This document shows, piece by piece, positions 27,235 to 39,479 of a stretch of 64,000 nt of DNA (positions are counted from its first letter, which is position 1; every line of letters starts with the position of its first letter). The translations under genes and the position numbers were made by a program. This DNA comes from Antrodiella citrinella (taxonomy: Eukaryota; Basidiomycota; Agaricomycetes; Polyporales; Steccherinaceae), in the NCBI GenBank assembly GCA_004802725.1, contig SGPM01000046.1, positions 56,279 to 120,278 of the forward strand, in the 5' to 3' direction. The notes beneath the pieces are model-generated. The model did not search any database and was not told where the DNA came from. It saw only the letters and a program-made list of their open reading frames with translations.

Positions 27235-28208
27235 TGACTTCTAGCACGTGTGTTCCTTCATTGCTTGGACTGCCAGTGGTTTTGTATCAGTGTCATCTCA
27301 TTTATCCTGCAGTCGTTGTTGATTTCATGTTTTTCGTAACACACTCGTCTCTTGCTCTCTTTAATTGCTTTCGTTGTATAGATCGAATTTGTCTTGTTCT
27401 GTAATCTCGATATGTATACAATTGGAGTTAAGTTGTTATGTTCGGTTTTGTGGGTCAGAGTAGTCTCCCCTAGGCCGACCAACTATTGACCGAGAGACGA
27501 GTCGCGCCGGGTCGTCAGATGCTGCTCCAATTTTCCAACTTCCCAAGCGAAGCTCCCGGCCTGAAGGTGTGTCGGGCCGGTCCGACTGGCAGATCCGGGG
27601 TGAGCAGCGATGGGCGGACGGACCTTGCAGCGAATCTGACTTACAGTCAAATACGACGATCAGATGAAGCTGCGACACTTTCCGGCAAGTCTGTAGACAC
27701 TGGTTTGCGGGTGAAAGTGAAAGAGGGTGGGTGGGGAAACTTACGACGCTCGCGAGCGTGAAGACTCAGAAGAGCTCGCGCGATCGTGAGGAGCAAAGAC
27801 GGGTGCCATCACGCTACCTATAAAATCTAACTCTTTGATCGTACCTCACTACGGGAACAGAGACTTAGAGTAGACAACTTCCCAAGTGACTCGTTGAATC
27901 CGAAATCTGAACATACGGAGGTCCGCTGAAGCTTCGGCAGATCGGCCGATGCGTCTAGGTCTCCTGACACTGACAACGTATAACTTACATACTTAAGAGG
28001 CCTTGCCAGTGACAGTTGACTCGCAACACTCAAACTCTGTCAAACGCTACAATCGTGATTCCAAGGTGCTACAAGACACGGCGACCTCACTGAAAGGTTC
28101 GAGCTGCTACTACGATACTCTGCTACGAACTAACGAACATTGTATTTGTTTAGTCACTAGTACTGGCACTGTGAACGAGTGACGACAATTGTCTTCGCAA
28201 CCCACCCG
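27235..28208. other. Intergenic region with no gene
   Basis: It holds the 3' end of the helicase and the promoter of the CoA-transferase gene. A GC-rich, inverted-repeat-prone segment around 27540-27800 (CCGGCC..GGCCGG) stands out from the AT-rich first 200 bases. No frame shows a family match. Confidence 0.5.
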
Positions 28209-30120
28209 ATGTCTCTCGCAGTCCATCACATCCCTCGGTCCTTACTCGAGCCGAGTCTCAGGTATGCGCCTGCGGCAGCGAGACCTCTATTGTCTCCATC
28301 TCGACGAGCACAGTTTCAGACAGCCTCACCTGTTAACGGGGAAGGGATTCCACCTCCCCTCAAGGGAATAAAGATCTTGGACATGGCCAGAATCTTGGCT
28401 GGTCCTACAGCAACTATGCTTCTCGCGGATTTAGGTACGCAGTGGCCTCTGCGTTGAGCGGTTTTGCTTCGAATCATTGACCGAGACACGAACTTCAAGG
28501 TGCGGACGTCATCAAGGTGGAAGAGGTGACCAAGGGCGACGATACCAGTAAGTACACATCGGGTTTTTCTCTTACCATCATCTGAACGCCTTTCATAGGA
28601 CATTGGAATCCTCCCTCGGCTCCCTTGTTGCCAGACGCACCAGCACCACATCTGCCTGCGGAGTCGGCATATTTCTTGGGGACGAACCGCAACAAGCGTT
28701 CGATAACCGTCAACTTCAAGAAGCCAGAGGGTCTTGAGATCATTCAGAAGCTGATCAAGCAGTCGGACATTCTTGTCGAGAATTACATCTCGGGGAAACT
28801 GGCAACCATGGGTCTTGGCTACGAAGAATGCAAGAAGATCAACCCTAGACTTATATATGCTAGTATCACAGGTACTTACGTTTACTTATGCTAAGATCTC
28901 ATGTGCTGACGGTATTCCAGGCTATGGGCAGACTGGACCATATGCTCAAGCAGCAGGTTACGACGTGATCATAGGTGCGGCACAACCCATAAGCACATCC
29001 ATTGCTTAGTTCTCATCTTATTTTCGGTAGAGGGGGAAGCGGGACTCATGCACATGTGAGTCTGATCTCGCTTACTATCGTCGAGGATGATCAATGACGT
29101 GTCCATTGCTAGTACAGGCGAGCCTGACGGCCCACCTTGCAAAGTCGGCGTTGCGGCTACAGACATTGCTACGGGACTGTACGCACACGGAGCGATCATG
29201 GCTGCTCTTATCTCTCGTCAACAAACTGGCAAGGGTGTTTGGATTGATTGCAACCTGTTCGACTCGCAGGTGCGCTGTTCTAGATCCCTCGTGTATCTCT
29301 TTTCGTACTAACGAGTTACGTACAGCTAGCTGGCCTAGCCAATGTTGCGTCAAACTATCTCATATCTGGCAAAGAGGCAGTCCGTCATGGTACTGCGCAT
29401 GGTTCCATCGTCCCTTACCAGCTGTTCCCATGCAAGGGTGGCTTCCTGATGATCGGCGCTGGCAACAATAAACAGGTATGCCAGAATTTTGTTTGAGATC
29501 CCTCTGGCTGATTTAATTTCCTCAGTTCAGCATATTGTGCGACAAGATTCTAGGGAAGCCTGAGCTCGCGTCAGATCCCAAGTTCTCTACCAACTTAGCC
29601 CGTGTTGCGAACCGAAAGGAAGTTGTCAAAATGATAACTGACAAGTTGATGGAACACGAGCGCGACCATTGGTTAAAGGAGTTCTCTGGACTTGGGTAAT
29701 GCTTACAATCACGCACTTGTTTGTTCAGTTCGCTAATTATTGTATCATGAAGTGTACCCTTCGGACCGGTCAACAATCTCAAACAAACCTTTGAGCACCC
29801 GCAAGCCATTGCTCGGGGCGCAGCTGTTGAGATTGACGTACGTTCCATGTCAAGATTCACCATCAATTCCCTGAACTGACACCCGATCCCATAGCACCCT
29901 CGTGCGGGGAAGATCAAACTCGTTGCCCCTGCGGTGGCATACAACGGAAAGAAAATGCCCATTACACGTCCCCCGCCGTATCTGTCACAACATACTACTG
30001 AAGTACGCTTACTTCTGGATTTTTTTACGGTGAAATTGACAAACGACTTTTCAGGTCCTGGAAGAGCTTGGTTACAACGGTGCTCAGATAGATCAGCTGC
30101 GCAGCGAGGGCGTCGTTTGA
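28209..30120 (+). CDS. Class III CoA-transferase, SUGCT-like, mitochondrial
   Basis: Eleven exons (28209-28434, 28500-28547, 28599-28871, 28921-28974, 29031-29055, 29113-29269, 29326-29475, 29526-29695, 29753-29837, 29895-30002, 30055-30120) total 453 residues. The CaiB/BaiF family fold is clear: [64 protein letters not shown], and the catalytic Asp (about 197) in [15 protein letters not shown], followed by GEPDGPP and [17 protein letters not shown]. It looks closest to succinate-hydroxymethylglutarate CoA-transferase, which moves CoA between dicarboxylic acids such as succinate and glutarate. The first ~40 residues are Arg-rich without acids, fitting a mitochondrial leader. Exon 5 is only 25 bases. 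The exact substrate pair cannot be read from the sequence. Confidence 0.9.
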
Positions 30121-30361
30121 TTTGAGTTGAAGCTTGCAGATCGAGATATATGGGAGGGATCATAGGATGGACTATAAACCCATACATTGTTACTCCTAAT
30201 ATAGCTTTGATAGCGTAAACCGCGTTGTTGGCCCAATGTTGGGTAGTTGTGGGTCCAGGCATCCACGTATGGGAATTGTGTCGGCGCTAAAAGGAGTGGC
30301 TGATAATCTTGAGGCGGAAAACTGTGCAGCCACTGTACAGTTGCTCCGACTCGAGTCGGCG

Positions 30362-32663
30362 ATGCTCACAACAACCTCACCACAGGCACATTCGTTGCCA
30401 CAAAATACGGTCGGTTCAGGTACTACTCAATTACATTGTTGTTCCCTTCATTTCAGTCGTACTTATTGCGAAACACTAGACCGAAATTTTGGCGACTCGG
30501 GAGACCCACGAAGGACTTATCTGGCCCTGCTTCCCCCCGCCCAAATCATCGACATATGTCTTAGTTTCGAGCCTCATGTTCCTTTGCAAGTGAAGCATTC
30601 CATCTGGCCAGTAGACCTCAACGCTGCCATCGCATCGCTCAAGAGATCTCGCCCACAAAGTCCTGTCCCTTCCTCAAACCATCCGCCAGAAAACGGCGAC
30701 ATCTCCATACCTCTCACCAATGCACCTTCTCAGCAAATCCATCCACCTGGAGGAACTGAAGAACCAGTGGTTTTGTCGTTGAAAGATGTGTTAGATTCTG
30801 TTCAGGCTTCGAGAGCTTCCTCGGTTGCGCCGCCTCCATCGACTGCAATCGCTGAGCCGCCACCGACGGCGACCACAGAGGACATAACTCAAACCGCGAC
30901 CCCTACAGCAACCTCTCCTCCTCAAGCTTTGGAATCGACAAGTTCTCCTGCACCTGCCACTGAACCAAGTTCTGCACCGTTACCTGCGCAAGTGCAGACT
31001 GTTCAACCCCAGAATGCGCAAGCGTCTTCGTCCACTTCCCAGCCCGCACCTCAGGCTACACCTCAAACAACGACACCTCAGACAGCGACCCCTCATTCGT
31101 CAGAGGCTACTCTCGCACACCCCCACTATCCATACCACTATCCTGCCTATGGGTACCCAGGGCAATCGCCATATGCTCAAGCATCGTACTATCCTCCTCC
31201 AGGTTACATGGCACCATACCCCGGCTACCCTCCTTATCCTACTCACCCAGGTTATCCTCCACCCCCAGCCCATCATGCCCATGCAAAAATGTACCCCTCC
31301 AGGCCAGTCCATCCGACCCATCCACCACATCCACCACATCTGCATAGTGCTTCCCCTCAAGCTGGGCCACAATCGAATGAGGATTTGCCGAGCTATGAGG
31401 AGATGCTTGTGGAGGCGTTGATGGATATGGCGGATGTTGAAGGGGTGGCGCCGAAGGATATATTTATGTGGATGGAGTCGAGGTACCCTTTGCAGACAAA
31501 TTTTCGGCCGTCGGCGAGTCAGGCTTTGCAGAAGGCTTTCAGGAGAGGGCGTTTCGAGAAGAGGCCGAACGGGAAGTACAAATTGAATCCTCATTGGGAA
31601 GGAGGTGCTGTGAGTTCTTGCGCCAAAGTTTGTCGATACTGTTCGTGATTGACCCTCTGCACAGACTTCCAAGAGGACGACGCGTCGCCCACAAACTCTT
31701 GCTCAAACAGCATACGCGTTGACTCATCCTCAACAGCCGTCATCTCCATTCACGCATGCGCCTTTAGGTCGGAACTCAGCGCCAGCAGCGACTCCACCTC
31801 CACCTGCATCTACTACTGCGACGCCCGCCTCGACAAGTCAGACCACGCCTTATTCGGGATATTATGGACACCCCAGCACATCACAATTAGGGTATCCTGC
31901 TCCAGCTTATGGTGCTCCACCCTCTGCATTGCAGGCAGTATCGACCACTGCTCCTACCTCAGGTGCTACCTCCACAGGTGTCAAAGCTTCCAATGGTACA
32001 ACCGCAGACTCAGGAGAGAACGGCTCTACATCACCAGATACTTCGGAAGGTGTCGGCGAAGGGAGCGACGCGTGGGAGGCCGCTCAACATATATTGCAGG
32101 CAATCAACTTCGGGTTGCAACTTCCCTCGACGGCTGCAGGTTCCTCGAATCCCCCACCACTCATATCTGCGAGTATCGGGTTTGACTTTTCCACCCTCGC
32201 TGAGTCGAGCGCAAGTGCTGCAAATGGCGACGCTATGCGCGCGGTACTCACAAACGAGGAACGCGCTACGCTACAAGCACAACTCGCCCTTCTTGCAGCT
32301 CAGCTCGCGGAGATTGCAGAATTGGAAGATGAGGATGAGGATGAGCAAATTGTGCCAGTGCCCCCTCAGGTACAAGTACCGACACCGCTACCTGCACCTC
32401 CTGTATCCCTGCCACGGCTCGGACATGTGCCTCCACCCATTATGGCCTCGTCTAGACCACATACTGGCTTTTTCATCGATGTCAATCAGTTTCCGGATAG
32501 TTCAAGGCATTCGAGTGATACCGCTCCTCCTCTACAACCCCATCCGGACCCGCCAGCGTCCACGGCTCCTGCACAGGAGATGGAGGAAGACGAGTCAGAT
32601 GATGACGATATGGAGATGGTAGAGGTGCCGACGATGAACATGATGGATGCCTTACGGACGTGA
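30362..32663 (+). CDS. H15 (linker-histone winged-helix) domain protein, proline-rich
   Basis: Exons 30362-30419, 30480-31609 and 31665-32663 give 728 residues. After a conserved N-terminal block (YLALLPPAQIIDICLSFEPH, then WPVDLNAAIASL) comes a long Pro/Ala/Thr/Gln-rich stretch with Tyr-Pro-Gly repeats. It is followed near residues 322-396 by a globular segment that fits an H15 winged helix: LPSYEEMLVEALMDMADVEG, then IFMWMESRYPLQTNFRPSAS and FRRGRFEKRPNGKYKLN. The C-terminal half is low complexity, with a helical LQAQLALLAAQLAEIAELE segment and an acidic end. It probably acts in the nucleus on DNA or chromatin. The start is uncertain because the frame stays open to 30236; the first intron (30420-30479) is 60 bases with no stop, so it could also be read through. 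Confidence 0.72.
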
Positions 32664-34408
32664 CTTCCCTTCTGTTCACTTTCGCCGTACGATCCCTTCT
32701 TGCATGCTGTGTTCGGTACGTTTGCTTGCATATTCTGTTGTACCGTTGTCATCGTGCTGCTATCTTGCAAATCTACCGAGCCAAGTCAGATTGTCCCTTT
32801 AGCCTGAGAACCTCGGAAACACTGCAGCAACGGGTTATGTATTATGGATCAACATTTGGGACTCACCCGGGTCCACCTTACGTGGAATTGCTGACTTCGA
32901 CGCTGAGTGATTTCACCGAGTCCTACCGAGTACTTCTGGGAACTAAGTACTCGCCCAGTGTGGATCCAGTCCTGGCACGTATACTAGGTTTGTGGAAGCG
33001 TCAGCTATGCATATGGCAGACTTGACGTTCTACCATCATGTGGTCCTGACATTGCAATTGCACTGAGCCGTCATTTTTCCAACCCTTTTCCAGGGAAGCT
33101 GCTACTAGTGAATTGTGGTGTTTTCGTTCGGTGACGGACAAGGTGCACCGAGGTGAGCTCATGACATCTGTCTATCAACTCAACCTTGCACACATTTTTC
33201 TAGAGGGTCTTACGTGGTATCGTCAGTTGACGAGCAGAAGAACTCTAAGCATCGTGATACAGCAGGATACAGTTACCCTTGGAGCTCAAGGTCCGGTGTC
33301 AACTCACTTCCGCGGTGGGTTCGCTTCTTCAAGCTTCGCGTCCCGCATACAGGGTGGGTCACAGTACCCTACATCACGCTGGGAGACCTGTACTGACCAC
33401 GTTGTCCGCAGCTCTCTTATGTTGATGTACTCTCATATGTTGTGCAGACGATAGTCCACATTCAGAGAACATGTTCTACAGACTTCCCTGACCGATGCAG
33501 AACGTGGGTCTTCGTCACCCCAGTGACCTACCTATATGTGGATCCTTAGCAAAAACATTGGCAGGCTCCAGTATCATCTATTTCCGCTGTAGAGCCTTTA
33601 GACGCGTGGCTTATGTTCAGATGTCGCCATCCAAGGCTGGCAGGCACTCAAGAGTAACCGCGATTGCCAGGGATTTTGTGTAGCATAAGGTCATGTACTA
33701 AGGTCGGCATCGACAAGCGCATGGCAAGGGTGATAGAATCCGACAAGGATTTGTGTTAGCGGAGAGATGTAGGAATATTCACCATGATGCTCTAGTTTAC
33801 CGAAAGGTTGTGTGTTGTGTGTGGCAGATCATTCCTCTCGTTTGAGCCCATGGTAGGTTTTTTTGAATTCTGATTCTTTGATAGCGCAATGTGCACGCTT
33901 GACGCAAGGGCACTCGCGGACATGAGCCCTCCTATCCCTGGCAAGCAGTGGTCTGACGATACCCAGTGATTGAACATGTACAGCGGTCGAAAAAAAACCG
34001 CACCTTTCTTGAGGCAAGGCTTCACTCGAGCTCGGCGATGCACGGATTCCGGGAGACACGCGGGTCGTCTTCGGATTATCCATTCATACAAACCAGGAGG
34101 TTCTAATTTCGTCTATACCGTGGACACTGCATGAGGCGTATGCGAGTCGCACCATTCGTCTCACTTTGATATTGACTCCTTCGGCTATAGTAGTCAATTT
34201 CCCTTTAGGAATGATTTTCTCTTGACTTCACCCTACACACACACTAAACGATGAACGATGAAGTAGAAAAGCGTGAGATTGCGTCATTTCATTTACATGG
34301 CTACATTGAAAGGACGCTACGGTCGTTAAAACAGAACGAACATGGGGAAGTTTAGTCAAAGAAAACAAAGAAAACACCGCACTACGAAACAAAACAGTAC
34401 AAAGACGA
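32664..34408. other. Gene-free stretch of 1.7 kb
   Basis: It separates the converging H15 and small-secreted-protein genes. Frames of up to 121 codons exist but show no domain, no signal peptide and no joinable exons. I see no repeat or RNA gene. Confidence 0.5.
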
Positions 34409-35184
34409 TCATGCTGAAACCGCGGATATGGTAGCACCGGTATCAGTGTTAACCACCCAATCAATCTCGCCGTTCACGGCAGAGATGTACGCGGTAAGGG
34501 GCGTAGAATCGGTGTTGCTCTTGAAGTGGAGGATGTACTCGTACTTAGCACGGGTGCCGACGACGATGTAGCCCAGGTGGTCAGGCTCGGTGTATTGGAA
34601 GTCGGTGTCCGTCCAGGTGGCGTCAAGAGCGCTCTCTCCGGCAGAGACAGCAGCGTCAACCACGATGGTGGGCATGTTGTTCTCGACGTAAGCTAACAGG
34701 ACAACAAAATAGATCAGTATACAGTCAGGGATGTATCGAAAGCGAGCTGTGACGTACTGAAGTTAAAGGGTTGGCCGCTGAAGCCGACAACACTGTTCTC
34801 CTCGTTGAACTCGACATTGGCGAAACTGTTCCAGATGGGCTGGTCGTTCTACAGCGACTCATGTAAGTCTACTGGAAGGTTTTGCATATGGAGAGAGAGC
34901 ACATACTGCTTCTTGCCTCACGAGGGCAACGACACCCGACGACGTGGTAGAGGAGGAGTCGAAGTAGAGCGAGAATGTGCTAACATCCCACTGCTTGGCA
35001 ACGTAGGAGACAGCAGCGCTCTCGATGTCAAAGGCCGATCGCACAGCATGCTAGATCAAGCACAGATCGTGTTTAGGGTGCTGAACGCGAATATGGTCGG
35101 TGAACAATGACTTACCTGCACCGGTACTGCTGCAGCCAAGGAGGAGAGGAGACCGAGAGAGAGTGCAGATGTGAAGCGAACCAT
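34409..35184 (-). CDS. Small secreted protein of unknown function
   Basis: Four exons (35184-35116, 35050-34907, 34848-34758, 34692-34409) join into 195 residues. The first exon is almost exactly a signal peptide: a Met-Val-Arg start, a hydrophobic core rich in Leu, Ser and Ala, and a likely cleavage after AAA near residue 20. The mature part has few or no Cys, alternates polar and hydrophobic residues as in a beta-rich fold (FSLYFDSSSTTSSGVVALV, HLGYIVVGTRAKYEYILHF), and ends in TGATISAVSA. I do not recognise the family. Candidates are a secreted effector-like or cell-surface protein, but nothing shows an enzyme. A good TATA box lies 96 bases before the ATG, which suggests a strongly or conditionally expressed gene. 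Confidence 0.72.
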
Positions 35185-35279
35185 GATGCTAGAGGAGAAG
35201 GTTTTAGTTACACTGGGAGGTGTCGGAGAGTTGTGTTTGTGAGGTTGTCCTGACTTTCTTCAGCAACAAAAACACTGAC

Positions 35280-35288
35280 CTTATATAG
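35280..35288 (-). promoter_or_regulatory. TATA box of the small secreted protein gene
   Basis: On the minus strand the sequence reads CTATATAAG, 96 bases upstream of the ATG at 35184. The spacing and sequence match a canonical fungal TATA element. Confidence 0.6.
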
Positions 35289-36857
35289 TGCATCTTGTGC
35301 TGCTGCGGCAAGGATCAGCATCTTAGCAGGGCCAAGGCTAAAATCGGAAAAACCTGGCAGGACAGGGTGCGTAGGTGCGTCAGGTTACCACGGCCGCTGG
35401 TGGGGAGGTCCAGAGTGCGCATGGTCTCCATTGATCCGAGTGCAGTCTTGTGGTTACCTTGAAAACTCATGGTCAGCAGACGGTTGACCCGAGAAAGGTG
35501 CTTTACCAAAAGAAATGCGAGCCCACAAACGACAGCATGGCGTTAGTCAGCTTCCAAGTCAGTAAGGGTGTGCTTCTTATCAGGCTGATATCGATGTCTC
35601 TGCAAACCCTGGGTCACCTCGCCCTCAAATCCCGAAGACTTTGCGACAACGGTTCTTTACTCTCTGCGGGGAGATCATGTGAGACAGTACCTGAGGGCAC
35701 CCCCACATCTTCCGTGCCTTCCACTGAATTGCGAACGACCCTTTGGGCGGATTGCAAGGGACGGTCGCCCCGTCCCCGGTTCGGTAGATATGCCTCAGAA
35801 GTTGAACTCATAATGCGGAGCACGCGTACAGCTTGCATCATCCCCGAGCAAATGTCAAATCCGAGTACGTGAGTGCTTGCACATCTCCTGCGGTAATGAA
35901 GATTCAGAGAAGGAATCTTCACTATCAATTGGGAAGCTTACTCACCATGACTAGCCATGAAATCACGATACGTAGCAGCAAGTACGCATGGCGGTTGCGT
36001 TCACAATCACGATGGGGCGCATGACGCACATCGAGCGTTGCTCTCTTCGAATCGGCAACGTTCCACAGCGATGAGCTCCGGTGTTCGGATGGGTGGCGAT
36101 GCTGTTGTGGATCAAGCGACAGTGTGCTCGAGTGATATCTCACTCGGCGAGAACAGCGAAAATGAGGCAACTTCATTCCCGAATATCGATATCGGTCGGT
36201 GAAGACTCAGAAGGAACATGCAAGCTCAGCTTTCGGTGAAAGCAGCACCGGAAGCAGCACCGTAAACATTCGGGTTCCATGAGAGCAGCAGTGCACGAAA
36301 AGACTGATCAAGACGGTCCAGGCGATCATGATTGATCAATATTGATCAGCCACTTTGATCTACTCGAAAGGTTATCACTGTCCTACCCTTTGGAGACTTT
36401 TGTAGACAGTCAATGCCACTCCAAGCTGAACTCAGTAGTCACCGAGCGACTTTCATAGCGACTGTGTTCCGAGTTACCAGGTCACTCCAGACGCATACAT
36501 AGGGCAGCTGTGACCCGACCCCGTTCTCCATTGCGTAAATTTCAAATTACTGCGTCTTCCGAACCCTCTCTTCCTCCGATGCAGAGTAATTGCCTCATGT
36601 TTCCCGCTGCTTCCATCGGGCTCCTCCCCTCCTCCCCCTCTTCTCCCGTGTTGCCGCCGTGCAATGTTCGTCTCATTCATTTCCTGTAGCTTTCCCTGAC
36701 TATTTTTGGCCCAAACTTTCTGTAGAAGCAAGTTAAAACCACGATGAACTATCGGCTGGAAGTTCGGATGTCGATACTGCTGGCCGGCCGTGGCGAACGA
36801 AAGGCGAACGAGGGGGAAGGCTGGGAGGATGAGATCATAATCATAACCCAATCCTCT
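35289..36857. other. Intergenic region of 1.6 kb
   Basis: No gene can be supported. Near 36305-36360 there is a cluster of TGATCA/GATC words (see findings). The rest holds the promoter of the secreted-protein gene and the 3' side of the PEX8-like gene. Confidence 0.5.
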
Positions 36858-39479
36858 TCAGAGTCGAGAAACGAGGCTGGGCTGAACTTCCGATTTATCG
36901 GTCCCTTCGAATGTTAATTCGGCGCCGCCAGGTCCTACCAGCTGCTCGCAATTTTCATACCACCATTCCATCACCACCTCCTTCTCCAGGTCGCCTACGT
37001 TGTGTGATAGCTCGTGGAACAATGCTTGCACAAGCTCGTCGCGTTGGGGTATTTGACCGGGAGGATAGCTTTGCGTGACCGATCGCACTTCGGAAAGCAG
37101 GCGTGGGAGGAGGGTGAGCGAGACAGAAGGGACGGTGGAAATCAAAGCCAAGTGCAGCCTGTGGAAGTGCTCGCTTATGTCTACGAATGAGGCGACCTTT
37201 GAGGAGGTGACAGACGCGTTCTGACCGCTCGATGGCCGACGGATGTGCTGCAGGAGCGCCTCGACGCAGAACCACGCGAAAGAATCACCTTGGGAAGGCG
37301 TATTTGCCAATTGACTTGCACTTGCGCAGAACGCGCCAGCAGCGCGCACAAGCGCGGCGTATGCTAGACACAGCTGAGTCGTACTCAGCGCGCCGTCACC
37401 GGAATTCTGAAGCAACATGATGACATCAGCCCGGTCAACTTAACGAGAATATGTAAAAGAGGGGAATGAAGACGTACACTAATAAGACATTGCACATAGA
37501 AAGGCACAATTTGTTCCGCGAAAGCCGGTTCTCCGAGCGACGAAGGAGCCGTTGAGACCTTGCCCTCGCTTGCTCTTTGTGCGTGCGCGGCGAACACGGC
37601 CAGCATGACAGAATGCGAGGATTCGTAGACTTCTCTGTGACTTGCGTCGGAAAGATGTCTGCGTCAAAGGAAATCAAGTGAGTTACAAGGCAAAAGGAGG
37701 TGAGAACAGTATACGCACGGTTGACACATTGGCCAAATTTCCGCTCGGATCACATCATCACTCAGAACGGGGACCAGTTGCTCAATGCAGGCCAACGAGT
37801 ACGAATTTTTGGCGAGGACAAAGCGAAGGGGAAGTGTCTGTGAAGTCGCTGCAAAACCAGAGGTTCAGTCGCCGAAGCAGAAAATCACAATGAGCACATC
37901 CAACCTTGTGCCCGGGCATCATCACATAATAACCTCACGAACTTCTCTGACTCGGTCTGATCCGATGACAGAATGTCTAGAGCCGTGTAGAACACTTTCT
38001 TCAGCTCCACGAAACCTCCCTGAGCTGTCGACGTCACTCCACCAAATTGAGGTAACACAAACGAGAGGTGAGAGAATATGTGTAATGCAGTCAGCGCGAA
38101 CGAGTGTGGCGAAGGATCAGAGCTAGAAGAGGACGCGTGCTTTTCTTGTGGGGGCTGGGGTACATAGACCAGTGTGGAGAGCACAGACTGGACGATCATA
38201 ATTGTCGTAAAGAGGAGGGTCTTCAGAGTGCTCCACATCACTTTGGCGGATTCGTGAGACTCAGGAGCTAGCAAAGCCAGATCAGCGAACCGTTGAGTCT
38301 GCTAAATTTGAAATCATTTCATGCGCTTACCTATGTCATTCTCCTCCTCTGTCCCAGCGAGTCGGCTTTTCAGCCAATCTGCCTCAACGTTTCTTGTCAA
38401 GATTTCCAACCTCTGCATCACTTCCGACATCGCCAGCCACCCTGGACGGGGCCTAGAGTCCGCCAGCGCTGACAAGCTCAGCGCGCATAGCCGAGACAAA
38501 GCCGCCATTGAAACAATAATGGGCGAGGAGGATAACGTCCGTAGATTGTCCGTAAATTGAGATGCTGGCTACCAGAGGAGACTCTTCAGTCAGTTTTTGC
38601 TCGTACGAACATTGTCATTTTCCACGCGCACCTCTATGCAGAGCTTGCCATTCGTCTGAGACGTAAGGGATTCTTCCAGTGAAGAGAGGAAAGCACCGGA
38701 TTGGAATGCGGAGTCAATGATAGCGAGGAGACCGCTGGTTAGTGCCTGCGTATTCGGTATTGAGCAACGTCTGACATATCATATGTAGAGGACGTACCCC
38801 GAGCGGCAGAGCCTTCAGTCGATGATTTGCAACTATCGGAAGGGAGCGCGCGATAATGAGATATGCTGTAGACAGCGTACAGCCTAATGAACAGGTCAGT
38901 ATCACGAAACACGGGTACCCTGTATTGAAAATACGCACCTTCGGTTTGGTACATCACATTTGGCATGAACTCCGTCTCCCAGCCTACGGACGACGCGTTC
39001 AGCGGGTACATGTCCATTGCCTCCGCAAGCGCAATAACCAACTCTTCTTCGACCTTTCCTCTCATTCTCCCCTCCTTCGCCTTCACCTCGCTCTCCACGT
39101 CCTCCAAACCTAGCAGCAACCCGTCATATGCTGCAAGCCTCAGCATTGTCTGACCACCTTGTAATCCCTTCAGCACGGCATACACCCACTCCTCCAACTT
39201 CGCTTTCAGACTTCGAGAGAACAGTCCGTTAGGCTCGTCTTGAATAAGTTGAAGCTTGAAATGAACCGCATGTCGGAAAGACGTGGACAAAAACTCCAGT
39301 TTGGGGAGGGTCAGCGCCCGAAGTAGCTGGCTGCTGATGACGATCGCAGTGAACGCAGTTGGAAGTGGTTGAACATGGGCCAAGTAGTGCGCTACCGACG
39401 CCTGGATAGTCGAAATGGGAAGTGTGGTCGTGGTTTGGTTCAAATGGCTCAACAAGTTGATGTATCCTCTGTCAGTCAT
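36858..39479 (-). CDS. PEX8: Peroxin Pex8-like peroxisomal protein with PTS1 tail
   Basis: Eight exons (39479-38939, 38883-38798, 38745-38632, 38568-38331, 38267-37905, 37848-37719, 37658-37478, 37406-36858) sum to 733 residues in frame. The protein is almost wholly helical with an alpha-solenoid character, for example LSTAYLIIARSLPIVANHRL and LSTTQLCLAYAALVRAAGAF, and has no catalytic motif. The last three residues are SRL, a canonical peroxisomal targeting signal type 1. Fungal Pex8 is an intraperoxisomal import factor with this size, a helical-repeat make-up and a C-terminal PTS1. The block around SHREVYESSHSVMLAVFAAH, followed by IVPFYVQCL, is what I associate with that family. The identity is an inference from architecture plus PTS1; another helical-repeat peroxisomal protein is possible. 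Confidence 0.65.
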
